The notes: generated by a model not told the origin, from the letters alone. A DNA stretch of 64,000 bases from Methylotenera sp. G11 (GCF_000799735.1 NZ_JUHH01000001.1:744001-808000); one strand, 5' to 3'; positions 7,334 through 17,108 are shown, counted from the first letter of the stretch. Made by a program: numbers and translations.

Positions 7334-9481
7334 CTATTGGCGCTGAGGTCTACCCTGGTCTTGTTGTCTACCCTGGTCCTGCCTGCCTTGAAAAGCCCTG
7401 CCCGGGTTCTGCATTTCCGGCACTGCCCTTCCCTGCTCCGGCCGGCCAAAATCAGAACGCCCCGGGTTCACATCTCGATAGACCCGATTGGCAGGCATGC
7501 CCGGCAATTCTGCACGCCCGCCGCGTGGCTGCTCTACCTGTGGCACTGACTCAAAACGCTGCTGGCGCTGGGGCATTTCTGCCGGCACCTGCGGCAAACG
7601 CTCTTGCGGCGCAATGCGTATCTGCGCAGGCACATCGCCATCGCGACCTCCCCGCGATGGCTGCCTCAGGTTCGGCTCACCTTGCGGCATCGGCTGCTGA
7701 CGTGCTGCCGGTTCACGCCATCTGTAAGGCTCTGTGATCTCGCGTGATTCAAATCGGTTCGGCCTGGACTCAACCGCACTGCCAGTATCCGGTTTGGCAA
7801 CATTGCCGTTACCCGGCTCAACAACCGTGCCGGCACTTGAACTATTGCGGTTAGCGCCAGCCGGCCTGTTGACACTGCTATTGCCAGGTTCACGCATTTT
7901 GGGCGACGCTGCAGGAGCGGGCTGCGGCCGCCAATCTTCATAGCGTGACGGCAGAGGCGGGCGAACGCGCTCGGGACCTAGCTGGGTGCCGGGTTCAGGG
8001 CGACGCAGCTCCGTAACGCCAGACTTCGGCGGTTGCAGATAGCGCGGCTCATCATTGCCCGTTGACCGCGCTTCAGGCTGCCATGGCAGCTTGGTTTCCT
8101 GCGGCCGTTTATTAACCACGACCGGCCTTGATATTATCTGCTCCGGCGGACGCGAAGCCCTGGGGGCATCAGCCACCAGGTTCGCGGCTCCCGGTTTCAT
8201 CGGCAGCGCACCCTGCATCGGTTTTAATTCTTTAGTCTGTGCAGGCAGGCGCTGTGCGGTTTCCTGCATACGGTGCCTGCCAAAGTTCTCGGCAGAGGTT
8301 GCGATAATGGCATCTTTCACGCGACTGTTGCTGTACTGGATGCTGTTGATATTGATCGCCCTTCTGGGATCCACATGTTTATGGTTCACCAGGCGCGGCC
8401 CACCCCAGTTACCCCACCACGGCTTGCCGACAAATCCGCGATATCCCCACCACGGCACACAGGGCTCACCCCAGCCCAGGGCAACCCAGCCAAACCCCGG
8501 GCTGCCGAACGATACCCCGAAAAACGCCACCAATGCCGGTGCATACACCGGGCGCACGGTAACAACGGGGCCGGGAGTCCAGGCCCAGTAACCGGCGTAA
8601 TGCACCCAGCGTCCGTAGTGAAATGGCACCCAACCCCAGGGCGCATCATCAATCCAGGTCCACTGGTAATAAGGATCCCACACCCAGCGTCCGGTACTGT
8701 AAGGAGCCCAGTTGCCTGGCATGGCATCCGGCACCCATATCGGGCCATATTCAACGGTAGTACGCCAATTGCCGTAATAATCGAGATCACGCGCCCCTGC
8801 GATGCCCGGCGTAATATAGCGCTCGCTGTACGCATCCGCCAGGTCATTGCTGCGCTCATCATTCCAGCGGTCCCAGGAATTGGGCTCCGGAGCCACATAG
8901 GTCTCTGCGCGGCCATCCTCACTCACCACGATTTCTTCAGAGGGCAGAATAACCAGCGCCTGCCCCTTGGCCTGCGTCATCGTAGCTGCACCGCCGCGTC
9001 GCGTAATGAAATGCACGTTCCCGTTTACATCCACGCGGTAATAACCGATACGGTCGATCGTAAACACAGCATGCGGGGTCGCGATTTCAATGTTATAACC
9101 CGCGACAGGCAAGGTACGGATATCCAGGGAAACGCGCCCGCTGGCTACCTTGATTTGCAGAAAATCCGGTGTCTGGCTGACTACGGACACTTCCGTCCTG
9201 TCATCGGCGCGAATGAACATACGTCCCTCGCCTTGCAGCTCCAGCACGGAATCAGGGCTGGTGTATAAGGCATCACCGCTGATGATCGGTGTATTGAGGC
9301 GAGCGTCGACCCAGTCTTCTGCGCCATTGCGCCAGAAAGACACATTGCCGGTGGTATAACTAAGCCGTAGCGGGTTGACTGCGGATCGCTGCGGATCAGT
9401 TTGCGCAAGCACATTAGCGCTGGCAAAGGCTAAAAGCAGCCACAGCATTAATGAGCTAGTGAATCGGGAAAAGGTAAGCAT
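7334..9481 (-). CDS. Secreted FecR / DUF6600-type protein with Pro/Arg/Gln-rich tail
   Basis: About 715 aa from the preferred start ATG 9481, which follows AGGTG by 5 bases; longer in-frame starts exist up to 9544. A signal peptide (FTSSLMLWLLLAFASANVLAQ) is followed by a FecR-like domain (about 35-180). Then comes a Trp/Tyr/Gly/Pro-rich DUF6600-type region (WVPFHYGRWVHYAGYWAW and similar). The last 300 residues are disordered and rich in P, R, E and Q, ending in repeats of DQGR. It is secreted to the periplasm or beyond. Function is unknown. FecR domains bind surface signals or polysaccharide in other systems, and its place inside the exopolysaccharide operon suggests a structural or matrix-binding role, which is inference. 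Confidence 0.8.
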   Translation of the reverse strand: MLTFSRFTSSLMLWLLLAFASANVLAQTDPQRSAVNPLRLSYTTGNVSFWRNGAEDWVDARLNTPIISGDALYTSPDSVLELQGEGRMFIRADDRTEVSVVSQTPDFLQIKVASGRVSLDIRTLPVAGYNIEIATPHAVFTIDRIGYYRVDVNGNVHFITRRGGAATMTQAKGQALVILPSEEIVVSEDGRAETYVAPEPNSWDRWNDERSNDLADAYSERYITPGIAGARDLDYYGNWRTTVEYGPIWVPDAMPGNWAPYSTGRWVWDPYYQWTWIDDAPWGWVPFHYGRWVHYAGYWAWTPGPVVTVRPVYAPALVAFFGVSFGSPGFGWVALGWGEPCVPWWGYRGFVGKPWWGNWGGPRLVNHKHVDPRRAININSIQYSNSRVKDAIIATSAENFGRHRMQETAQRLPAQTKELKPMQGALPMKPGAANLVADAPRASRPPEQIISRPVVVNKRPQETKLPWQPEARSTGNDEPRYLQPPKSGVTELRRPEPGTQLGPERVRPPLPSRYEDWRPQPAPAASPKMREPGNSSVNRPAGANRNSSSAGTVVEPGNGNVAKPDTGSAVESRPNRFESREITEPYRWREPAARQQPMPQGEPNLRQPSRGGRDGDVPAQIRIAPQERLPQVPAEMPQRQQRFESVPQVEQPRGGRAELPGMPANRVYRDVNPGRSDFGRPEQGRAVPEMQNPGRAFQGRQDQGRQQDQGRPQRQ

Positions 9482-9604
9482 TTGGGCACCTGCTTTATTC
9501 ATGACGGATCGTGTCTGCATCCCCCGCGATTTGCGGGATGACAATAACTGGTTAACGTATCTTCATGGTTGCAGTTGACACCCCATCAAGCATACAAACA
9601 CGGC

Positions 9605-9635
9605 AAAAAAATCCATCACCGGCAATCACATTGCC
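9605..9635 (-). terminator. Possible weak rho-independent terminator after the VanZ gene
   Basis: On the minus strand, stem GGCAAT-GTG-ATTGCC (9635-9621) is followed after nine bases by seven T (9611-9605). The gap between stem and T-run is longer than ideal. It sits between the VanZ stop and the FecR gene start and could be a partial terminator that RfaH-modified polymerase reads through. Confidence 0.35.
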
Positions 9636-9650
9636 CGTAGCGCAAAAGTA

Positions 9651-10016
9651 TTATTTGCGTTTAAAAATGAGCCCGGCAAACGCCAGCGCCAGTGCGACAC
9701 CTATGCTGTCAGCCAGAAAGTCATCCCAGTCGGCGGTTCTGCCCGGTAAATAAGTCTGGTGAATTTCATCAGCCATACCAAGCGCTAAAGAGACTGCAAC
9801 GACCAGGACCACCGGCAATCCAACAAATCGATACAAAAGCAAAGTGAGCACAAAAAAGTACCCGGCATGCACGAGCTTATCCCAAGGCGGGTGGAACAAA
9901 CTGCCTGCGCCTGGCTGTGCGCCGCCTATGAACAATGAAGCAACCATGAACACAACCACTACCAATCCTAACAGGCGCATAAATTTACCAACCAAATCAC
10001 TCTCACTTTTGGGCAT
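9651..10016 (-). CDS. VanZ-like membrane protein
   Basis: 121 aa with about four TM helices. The VanZ signature region DEIHQTYLPGRTADWDDFLAD is clear, with the conserved Asp/Glu/His residues in it. VanZ-fold proteins recur in exopolysaccharide operons, but their biochemical role is unsettled. The ATG lies inside the end of the upstream glycosyltransferase gene (14-bp overlap), so it is cotranscribed and probably coupled. A candidate terminator and the FecR-family gene follow. Confidence 0.85.
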   Translation of the reverse strand: MPKSESDLVGKFMRLLGLVVVVFMVASLFIGGAQPGAGSLFHPPWDKLVHAGYFFVLTLLLYRFVGLPVVLVVAVSLALGMADEIHQTYLPGRTADWDDFLADSIGVALALAFAGLIFKRK

Positions 10017-11289
10017 TGATCAGCTGCTTGATATTTAACTCAAACTGGCTCAATACTGCACCTTTATCCAGAAAATCCTCTGCATATTTACGCCCGGCAG
10101 CACCTAAGCCAGCGCGTAAACCTGCATCGTTCACCAATCTTTTAATCGCATCTGCGAACAGCATCGGGGTCGCCGGGGGCACTACAAGCCCACATCCGGC
10201 AACTACTTTTGCTAACTCGGTGCCCTCAATTGCAGTTGCCACAACCGGGCGGCCACTCGCCAGCATACCCGTAAGCTTGGATGGCATCACCAAGTCGGCC
10301 GCATCAGCACGCTGTGGCAGCAAGTGAATATCCGCCATGCTTAGCAGCTCGCCTAACCGCTCTAATGGCTGCAAATCGAGGAATCTAACATTTTCAAGGC
10401 CTGAGCATTCGCGCTCCAGCATGGGTCGCTCGGCTCCATTGCCACAAAATACAAAAACAATACCCGTTAAATCACCAAGCAGCACTGTCGCCTGCGCCAA
10501 AATCTCCAGCCCCTGCTTACCGCCCATATTGCCAGAATACAGCGCTACAACTGCATTTGCATCTATACCCAATTCATGCCTGTAACTTAAGGCATTTGCC
10601 CGTGAGGCATTCAATCCGGCAGCTTGCGGGCTGGGCACAATAGCGCTCACGTCTACCCAGTTTGGAAAAAACACACACTGATCAGCTACAACACCTTTAA
10701 GCAGAAGCCGATCCAGCATGCGCTGCGAAATCGTAGAAACCTTATGAAAGCGCGACAACAGCCAACGCTCTGCGGCGGCAACAAAGCTGCGCAAACGCGC
10801 ACCTTTAATCAGCCCCAGATCAAACGCTGCATCCACCTCAAAATCCTGAACATGCAGCCAGGCCCTGGCGCCTGATAACCTTGCCACCAGCAACGCCTGT
10901 GGCGCACAGAACAAAGGCGGCTCAACCACAAACACAATATGAGGCCGCCAGAAAACCTGGCGCAGCATCACCGGTAAACTTGTTAAAGCAAAGCTGGCCA
11001 AATGCAACAGCCGCTTCAACCCGGATGGCTTAGCCGGCACCCATAACGGGCAGCGATACACCAATAGACCACCGCCACTTGCCGGCAAACGCTTTGCAAG
11101 ATTAACTGATTGTTTATGCCACCAATTTGCATAGCCATCCGCTATTTTCCACTGCGGATAATAAGGCGGCGCAGTGACAACCCGCACCTCATGGCCTTGC
11201 AAGGCAAGCCACTCAGCCAGTTCACCGGAATATTTGCCTATGCCGGTGAGTTCGGGTGAAAAATTAATACCGTGGATCAAAATGCGCAC
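10003..11289 (-). CDS. WcaI-like glycosyltransferase (GT4)
   Basis: 428 aa. GTG start (GTGCGCATTTTG). The N-terminus MRILIHGINFSPELTGIGKY and the length fit the WcaI colanic-acid fucosyltransferase family. The C-terminal Rossmann domain has the donor-binding region LPQRADAADLVMPSKLTGML, followed by ASGRPVVA. It lacks obvious TM helices but has a hydrophobic patch near residues 95-130 typical of membrane-associated GT-B enzymes. GDP-fucose is made by gmd and fcl in the same operon, so a fucosyl donor is plausible but not proven. It follows the GT2 gene by 7 bp and overlaps the VanZ gene. Confidence 0.87.
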   Translation of the reverse strand: MRILIHGINFSPELTGIGKYSGELAEWLALQGHEVRVVTAPPYYPQWKIADGYANWWHKQSVNLAKRLPASGGGLLVYRCPLWVPAKPSGLKRLLHLASFALTSLPVMLRQVFWRPHIVFVVEPPLFCAPQALLVARLSGARAWLHVQDFEVDAAFDLGLIKGARLRSFVAAAERWLLSRFHKVSTISQRMLDRLLLKGVVADQCVFFPNWVDVSAIVPSPQAAGLNASRANALSYRHELGIDANAVVALYSGNMGGKQGLEILAQATVLLGDLTGIVFVFCGNGAERPMLERECSGLENVRFLDLQPLERLGELLSMADIHLLPQRADAADLVMPSKLTGMLASGRPVVATAIEGTELAKVVAGCGLVVPPATPMLFADAIKRLVNDAGLRAGLGAAGRKYAEDFLDKGAVLSQFELNIKQLINAQK

Positions 11290-11296
11290 AACACAC

Positions 11297-12145
11297 TCAC
11301 TGTTTTTTCTTATTGGTTTCTAGCTCGCGAGTTTTTAAGACAATAAAATACTCATAAATGGATTGCAGCATTGCATAGGTAAACCCTGCCCGACCATCCA
11401 AAAAACCGCGTTTGCCAACATACAAGATTAAAAACTTGATAAACGGGCGGAACGGCAGCCGATAAAACAACTCTTTTTGATGAAAGCGGCGCTCGTTAAA
11501 ATCTTTAGCCATGAAGGCTTTTTTTAAACTGAACGTTGCCTGATTTGCTCTGTTTTCAACAATCTGCTGCGCCTCAAAGCGGCTGTAAGCATTGTGCCGA
11601 TCCACCCAATGACCAATGCCCTTGCTGAACGGAAAGTGATCCAGGTAACCTGCGATGTCACCTATAGGGCCATCAACGATAGTTACCGTATTGATCACTC
11701 GCTCGTGGTGTATTTTTTCCGGCTTAAATAAGCGAATGTAAAACGGCGATGTTTGCACATGCTTTAGCCATGTATCCATAAAAAAGTCACGCCGCTGAAT
11801 ACGGAACGCCACATAAACATTCGGCTCGTTCACCGCAGCATTCATGGCGGCCAACAGACCAGGGGTAACACGTTCATCAGCATCTATCACAAAAACCCAA
11901 GGGTATTTGAAAGGGAGATTGCTTAAACCCCAATTTCGATGCGCCGATTCATCACCTCCAAAAGCAAGCTTACTCTCACCGTAACCACGCTGAGTAACCT
12001 TTGCACCAAAACGCTCTGCAATGGCAACCGTATCATCCGTACTCATAGAATCATAAACGTGAACATCATCTGACCACGCAACACTCTCGAGGCAGCCTGG
12101 CAGATCTTGCTGTTCGTTTTTGGTAAGAATTAATACTGAAATCAT
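11297..12145 (-). CDS. GT2 glycosyltransferase (WaaE/LgtF-like)
   Basis: 282 aa GT-A enzyme. MISVLILTKNEQQDLPGCL opens the fold, VYDSMSTDDT is the nucleotide-binding loop, and VFVIDADERVTPGLL carries the DxD that binds the metal-sugar nucleotide. The C-terminal part (FYRLPFRPFIKFLILYVGKRGFLDG) is typical of the WaaE/KdtX-like subfamily of beta-glycosyltransferases. It overlaps the acetyltransferase stop by 4 bp. It would extend the lipid-linked repeat unit in the cytoplasm; donor and linkage cannot be read from sequence. Confidence 0.87.
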   Translation of the reverse strand: MISVLILTKNEQQDLPGCLESVAWSDDVHVYDSMSTDDTVAIAERFGAKVTQRGYGESKLAFGGDESAHRNWGLSNLPFKYPWVFVIDADERVTPGLLAAMNAAVNEPNVYVAFRIQRRDFFMDTWLKHVQTSPFYIRLFKPEKIHHERVINTVTIVDGPIGDIAGYLDHFPFSKGIGHWVDRHNAYSRFEAQQIVENRANQATFSLKKAFMAKDFNERRFHQKELFYRLPFRPFIKFLILYVGKRGFLDGRAGFTYAMLQSIYEYFIVLKTRELETNKKKQ

Positions 12146-12711
12146 TTTTGATTTAAAACCCGCTGCTTATCACGAACGCCAACCTGCTTTACGGGCACAC
12201 CCGCCCAAACCAGCCAAGGCTCATTTATGGTTTTAGATACCACGCTACGCGCAGCCACCACAGAACCATCTGCAATTGAAACACCAGGCCCAACAAAAGA
12301 CTCTGCACACAACCACACACGGCTACCTATGGCAATTGGTGAAGTAATCAACTGAAAGTTACTGGAATTGTAATCATGGCTACCCGTGCATAAATGCGCA
12401 CCTTGTGAAATAACGGCAAAATCACCGACATTGATTTTATCCATAGAATACAAGTTCACACCGTTAGCCACACCAACATGATCACCCAAAACCAGATTCC
12501 ATGGCGCCCAAATTTTCACCGCAGGGTAAACATGGCAGCCTGAACCCACTTTTGCACCAAACAACCTGAGCAAAAAACTACGCCATGCATGCAAAGGACG
12601 TGGGCTCGATCTAAACAGCATTAGATACACCACACCCCAAACCACGCGCATTAAGCGATTGCCCAGTGAAAATGATGCCCCGCGATAAGGGTCATTGCCT
12701 TGCAGAATCAT
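12142..12711 (-). CDS. WcaF-like hexapeptide-repeat acetyltransferase
   Basis: 189 aa from ATG 12711. I chose this start because it overlaps the upstream stop as ATGA and follows GGGAG by 6 bases; a longer frame to 12780 lies inside the upstream gene. The left-handed beta-helix repeats (VGSGCHVYPAVKIWAPWNL, ISQGAHLCTGSHDY, VGPGVSIADGSVVAARSVV) form the body. The histidine in CTGSHDYN is the likely catalytic base. The closest familiar relative is colanic-acid WcaF, which O-acetylates a fucose residue using acetyl-CoA. With gmd, fcl and a WcaI-like gene in the same operon, an acetylated fucose is a reasonable prediction. Confidence 0.88.
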   Translation of the reverse strand: MILQGNDPYRGASFSLGNRLMRVVWGVVYLMLFRSSPRPLHAWRSFLLRLFGAKVGSGCHVYPAVKIWAPWNLVLGDHVGVANGVNLYSMDKINVGDFAVISQGAHLCTGSHDYNSSNFQLITSPIAIGSRVWLCAESFVGPGVSIADGSVVAARSVVSKTINEPWLVWAGVPVKQVGVRDKQRVLNQK

Positions 12712-13898
12712 TGACTCTCCCGAATGATTTCCAGCAGCCGCCCTGCCGCACGCTGTACATGGAAACGGCTCATGAAACAAAGCTGTGTTTTTGCTTTCAT
12801 TGCATTAAACTCATTTGAGGTCATGTTCAACCAGCGTTCAAGGTTATATAGCGTTCCGCTTAAGTTATCTGCTGCAACCAGCCCCGCGCCATCGGCCTCT
12901 ATCTCGCGCCAGATATTCACCTTGTTGCTGATTAACACTGGTTTACCGCAGGCCAAGGCTTCTGCAACCACAATGCCAAAATTCTCCTGGTGCGAAGGCA
13001 AACAGAACACCTCGGCTGCATAGAATGCACCCCATTTCATATCACCTTGCAGCATGCCCGGCCAACTAATGCGGTGTGCAATACCCAATGCTTCCGCCTG
13101 CGCTTTTAATTTAGCGACCCAGCCTGTTTGATCTGGCCCGGCCATGACTAAATGCAGGCTTTCATCTCGCTGCGCCACTTTGGCAAAAGCCTCTACTAAA
13201 AGGTCGCAGCCTTTTTTTTCATGAATGCGGCTGAGATATAAAGCAATGCGCTTACCCTGCAACTGGGGGTGCTGCGCAAAAAACTTTGAAACCAGATCAT
13301 CAGAATCGGCAGGTGGATTGGCTACACCGTAAGCAGTGACGGCTTCTTTAGCTTTATATAGCCAGAAAGATTCCCTGGCTAACAAGCGCTCATCTTCACA
13401 GGTAAAAATCACCCTGCGTGCATCACGCAACACCCTATATTCTGCCCAAGGCCAATAGAGCCATTTTTTTAGATGCTTTAACGGATAAGTGTTTTTAAAC
13501 CAAGGATCTAACATGCCATGGGTGAACACATAATAAGGCGTTGCGGTGCCCTTCAAAGCTCGCCATACGGCAAAACTATGGTACTGCCATATGCCATTCA
13601 CAATCACGGCATCATACGCATGCGCATGCGCCCGCAGCCAGGGGATTAATCTGGGGGTATAGCCATAACCAAAATAAGAAGGCCCCAAGGCAATAACATT
13701 CGTGCCAGGGATACCTACCGCAGTGTTACTGGCCGCCAAAGCCTGGATTTCAGCTATATATGCAGCGCTATCGTTATCACCACAAACTATGTCAACCTGA
13801 ACACCTAAGCCACGCACAGGGAGGTTAAGCTGCTTAATACCTTCAATTGGGCCGCCACCTTTAGGGTCGACTGAAGAAATTACGTGGAGGATTTTCAA
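12708..13898 (-). CDS. GT4 glycosyltransferase
   Basis: 396 aa GT-B enzyme. The N-terminus MKILHVISSVDPKGGGPIEG has the acceptor-domain glycine loop. The C-terminal domain holds ALYLSRIHEKKGCDLLVEAF and the EX7E donor motif in HQENFGIVVAEALACGKPV. It belongs to the group annotated as WcaL/WbaZ-like or mannosyl/galactosyl transferases in exopolysaccharide operons. It overlaps both neighbours by 4 bp, so translation is coupled along the operon. The donor sugar cannot be assigned. Confidence 0.86.
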   Translation of the reverse strand: MKILHVISSVDPKGGGPIEGIKQLNLPVRGLGVQVDIVCGDNDSAAYIAEIQALAASNTAVGIPGTNVIALGPSYFGYGYTPRLIPWLRAHAHAYDAVIVNGIWQYHSFAVWRALKGTATPYYVFTHGMLDPWFKNTYPLKHLKKWLYWPWAEYRVLRDARRVIFTCEDERLLARESFWLYKAKEAVTAYGVANPPADSDDLVSKFFAQHPQLQGKRIALYLSRIHEKKGCDLLVEAFAKVAQRDESLHLVMAGPDQTGWVAKLKAQAEALGIAHRISWPGMLQGDMKWGAFYAAEVFCLPSHQENFGIVVAEALACGKPVLISNKVNIWREIEADGAGLVAADNLSGTLYNLERWLNMTSNEFNAMKAKTQLCFMSRFHVQRAAGRLLEIIRESQ

Positions 13899-15052
13899 TT
13901 AACAGCCTTTATTTCATAAAATGGTGCAGGCCTCGCTGCCAGTAGAAATCGCCATTCAATTATGTCCAGGAAATATCGAGCACCACTTTCTGCACTCAAA
14001 CACTGCCTTGCTAAAATAGCACGTTGTATACGCATATCTTCAGAGTAAGCATCTTGGGATTGGAGTTCAATTATTGCTTGGGCAATGCTATCAGGTGATT
14101 TTGCAGGAACACATTTTCCAAATGATGACTTACTCAACACAATTGAGGCACCAACAAATGGTGTAGCAATTACAGCGGTGCCAGTCATGAGTGCCTCACT
14201 AACGACAACACCCCAACCGTCTTTTGATGTAGAAGCTAATACCAATACATCTAACTTATTCATAAAGCTACTTACTTCTTGAATTGGCATTACACCTAAA
14301 AAGTTTGCATCTAAGTGCAGTTCTTGACATTTAGTTCTCAGCGCTTGCTCTTCTGACCCTGAACCAACAATACTTAACTGAACAACTGAACCAAGCTTAG
14401 CAACAGCATTTATAAGATCAAAAACACCCTTCATCTTAACTAAGCGACCTACATAGCCAACATGAATAAGAAGATTAGAATCACGTAATTTATGGCTCAA
14501 AGAATCAAGTTGTTTAGGTGGATCAATAAAATAAGCAAACGGGAAAATTTTATTCTCAGGATACCCTACAGACTTAAACCACGAAGGCCCATTGCCACCT
14601 TGAGCCAGAACAAACTGAGAGTTTTTACGCAACCAACCTTCTGTCAACCAAGAGTGTAAAAATCTCAACTCACCTTTCCACCCCTCTCGTACTCGAGGCT
14701 CAGACATAATGGCAAATTTGGCTCGATTACGTTTTACTGATTTAAGACCAGCGATAATACTTGGCACCCAGCGGATACCTGAAAAAACATGCAAAGTAGT
14801 GTCTAAATACTCAGTTACAAGCTGATCTATTTGAGCTTGATTAGGTGACAAAATTGTTTGAAATTTATCAGAAGTTTTAATACGCCACCCTTGCGATTGA
14901 CGCTCACTTGATAGATTGCTGTTTGCGCAGCAGATAACTTCTATATCAGGCTTTATATTTTTGATAGCAGAAAAGAAGTCTTCTTTATGCGGTGATATAC
15001 AAGGTTCCCAGAAAACAATACGCTTTATCTGCAACAAACTTCTATTATTCAT
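13895..15052 (-). CDS. GT4 glycosyltransferase in an AT-rich block
   Basis: 385 aa. The N-terminal domain begins IKRIVFWEPCISPHKEDFF. The donor domain has HVGYVGRLVKMKGVFDLI and the EX7E region STSKDGWGVVVSEALMTGT. Base and codon use shift to visibly more A+T here than in the neighbours on either side. This marks the start of a block running through the flippase gene (about 13.9-18.7 kb) that probably arrived by horizontal transfer. It overlaps the preceding GT4 gene by 4 bp and lies 8 bp from the GT2 gene. Substrate unknown. Confidence 0.83.
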   Translation of the reverse strand: MNNRSLLQIKRIVFWEPCISPHKEDFFSAIKNIKPDIEVICCANSNLSSERQSQGWRIKTSDKFQTILSPNQAQIDQLVTEYLDTTLHVFSGIRWVPSIIAGLKSVKRNRAKFAIMSEPRVREGWKGELRFLHSWLTEGWLRKNSQFVLAQGGNGPSWFKSVGYPENKIFPFAYFIDPPKQLDSLSHKLRDSNLLIHVGYVGRLVKMKGVFDLINAVAKLGSVVQLSIVGSGSEEQALRTKCQELHLDANFLGVMPIQEVSSFMNKLDVLVLASTSKDGWGVVVSEALMTGTAVIATPFVGASIVLSKSSFGKCVPAKSPDSIAQAIIELQSQDAYSEDMRIQRAILARQCLSAESGARYFLDIIEWRFLLAARPAPFYEIKAVN

Positions 15053-15060
15053 TATTTAAT

Positions 15061-15849
15061 TTAGCTAAAAAATGTTGAAATACGCCTGAAGTAATATGCA
15101 GGATCAACAATTCCTTTAACTATTCTCGCTAACGTATCCTGAATGCTATCAAAGGCATTTCTTTGTCGACCAGTCCCTTTGACAAATAATCGCATCGTGT
15201 CTTTTTTGTATTGTTCTTCTAAACGGCCACTTCCGGTTATTCCACCATCATGCAAACAAAAATGCGCTAAATCATCACCTATGGTCGCAAACTTTGCACC
15301 GGCTAGGCTCATATCAAGAAACAACTCACCATCCCAACAAGTTTTATTTTCAACATTAAACCCTCTGACCTTATTGAAATAGTTTGCACGGAAAAATGTT
15401 CCTTGCTGAAAAACTGAAACACCGCCATGCACATAAAGCCATGAGGTTAGTTTAGATGGCACGATACGACGCAGCCGTTTACCTTCAGCATTGGTAAAGT
15501 ATCCGCAACCAGAGACTGCATCCACCGTTGGGTTAGCAGTTAAAAATTTAACAATCTTATTAAAGGCATCTGGCAACAGTTCGTCATCCGAGTTTAAAAA
15601 GTAAAAAATATCACCAGTTGCATATGCAAAACCTTTATTAAGACCATCTGCAGCTCCAGCATCTTTCTCAAAGACTACTTTTGAAATCTTATTTCGATAT
15701 TTTTCAATAATCTCTCTACTGCCATCTGTAGAGCCAGGATCAACTACAATATATTCAATATTAGAATACTTCTGATTAATCACAGAAAGAATTGCCCGTT
15801 CAAGGAACTGAGCTTGGTTGTATGAAATAGTTACGATGGATATTTTCAT
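15061..15849 (-). CDS. GT2 glycosyltransferase
   Basis: 262 aa GT-A fold. MKISIVTISYNQAQFLERAI and the VVDPGSTDGSREII loop bind nucleotide, and YFLNSDDELLPDAF contains the DxD-like acidic motif. The middle section (GVSVFQQGTFFRANYF) matches WcaA-like bacterial transferases. It overlaps the polymerase gene by 4 bp. It is AT-rich like its neighbours and would add one sugar to the repeat unit. Confidence 0.86.
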   Translation of the reverse strand: MKISIVTISYNQAQFLERAILSVINQKYSNIEYIVVDPGSTDGSREIIEKYRNKISKVVFEKDAGAADGLNKGFAYATGDIFYFLNSDDELLPDAFNKIVKFLTANPTVDAVSGCGYFTNAEGKRLRRIVPSKLTSWLYVHGGVSVFQQGTFFRANYFNKVRGFNVENKTCWDGELFLDMSLAGAKFATIGDDLAHFCLHDGGITGSGRLEEQYKKDTMRLFVKGTGRQRNAFDSIQDTLARIVKGIVDPAYYFRRISTFFS

Positions 15850-17105
15850 TTAATAACGCCTTTTACTTTACCATTGTGCTCAAATATTTTGGATTTCAAC
15901 ACCGTACTCCCAATAAATATGACCACTAAAACTATAGCCCATGAGATGCGTGCATTGGCTCCGAATGGGGAAAACAACAAATTCCAAATTGCAGAAATAC
16001 CGCTAAAAATAACCAAGGGTTGTAGTGCATATGATGATGTAAATGATGCGAAGGTAATACGCATGATGAAGCGTAAAATGAACAACCAAAATACAGCGCC
16101 CAGCAAACCAGCCCACACCCATGCCTGCATGATCGCTGAATGCGTTGGAATCAAATCGCTGGATTCAACGCTGTATTTCATATAGGCCTCGTCAACGTCT
16201 AACCCTAACTTGGCTACTGCATCATATCGCATGTACGTATACTTTGAATCTTCTGCCCATGAGCCATGCCCGATAATGGGCGAATCAATCACAGCTTGCG
16301 AAGATATTAATATCTCAGGGCGACCGCCGGCAATCAGCCCCAATAATCCGGCATCTTTAGTTTTGCCCATTTGATATTTCTCAGCCACTTTCTCTGGCAA
16401 GTAACCTGATTCAGCAACCCATTGATATATATAAAGAATACAAAAAACAGCCATCAACACCGCTGCTGCCATTCCAGCTAATTTGGCCGGATTACTACGC
16501 TGCGTTGCATAACTTCTAAAACCGGGTTGCTTACCTAGATAAAGAATCGCAGCGGTCAATATCGTCATCCCACCCAAAGATCGGGCATTCAAATAAACAC
16601 TTAACATACCCAGCATCACCAATATCAAAAGCCCAGCTGTAGATTTAAACTTGTTCCCAGTCGATAAATACAAGAGCACCAGCATCGTCACAGGAAAACC
16701 ATAGCCAAACTTCCATGGCTCGATTTCTGAATAGTCGGTCGGCAAAGCCAACACAGCGAATATCGCCCCTAATGAGCTTCCAAGAATCAATACTCGCAAC
16801 ACACCAGGCTTACGTCGCACCATGATGTAAACCGCGCAAAAATCGATCAGGAAGAAAATAATTGCCGCCCAACCACGCAGATAATTTTCAGATGGTGTGT
16901 CCCGTATCATGTCTGTCGCAATCTGCGATAACAACCACAAACCACCAAGCAGGAGAATATTACGCGGCAACGGCTCAGATAATAGGCGGTATCTATTGAT
17001 CGAAATAAAAAGATAAGCAGCAAACAGTAGCTCTGTGATGTAAAGCTCACCACCCACGCTGATATGTGCAAAGGAAAGAAATGAAGCAAAAAAAGCAAAA
17101 ATCAT
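15846..17105 (-). CDS. Wzy-like exopolysaccharide polymerase
   Basis: 419 aa with about ten to twelve hydrophobic segments and little recognisable motif content, as is usual for Wzy. A long extracytoplasmic loop (about residues 245-330, around AGGRPEILISSQAVIDSPI and GHGSWAEDSKYTY) resembles the catalytic loop of O-antigen polymerase/ligase-type proteins, which often carry such a GHG(S/N) stretch. It lies directly after the flippase gene (3 bp), which supports the polymerase assignment. An O-antigen ligase-type activity is the main alternative. Confidence 0.8.
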   Translation of the reverse strand: MIFAFFASFLSFAHISVGGELYITELLFAAYLFISINRYRLLSEPLPRNILLLGGLWLLSQIATDMIRDTPSENYLRGWAAIIFFLIDFCAVYIMVRRKPGVLRVLILGSSLGAIFAVLALPTDYSEIEPWKFGYGFPVTMLVLLYLSTGNKFKSTAGLLILVMLGMLSVYLNARSLGGMTILTAAILYLGKQPGFRSYATQRSNPAKLAGMAAAVLMAVFCILYIYQWVAESGYLPEKVAEKYQMGKTKDAGLLGLIAGGRPEILISSQAVIDSPIIGHGSWAEDSKYTYMRYDAVAKLGLDVDEAYMKYSVESSDLIPTHSAIMQAWVWAGLLGAVFWLFILRFIMRITFASFTSSYALQPLVIFSGISAIWNLLFSPFGANARISWAIVLVVIFIGSTVLKSKIFEHNGKVKGVIK

Positions 17106-17108
17106 TTC

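Noticed and set aside
8273-9268. 331-aa plus-strand open frame
   Set aside because: It lies fully antisense to the FecR/DUF6600 gene, has no family features or ribosome site, and follows from that gene's base bias.
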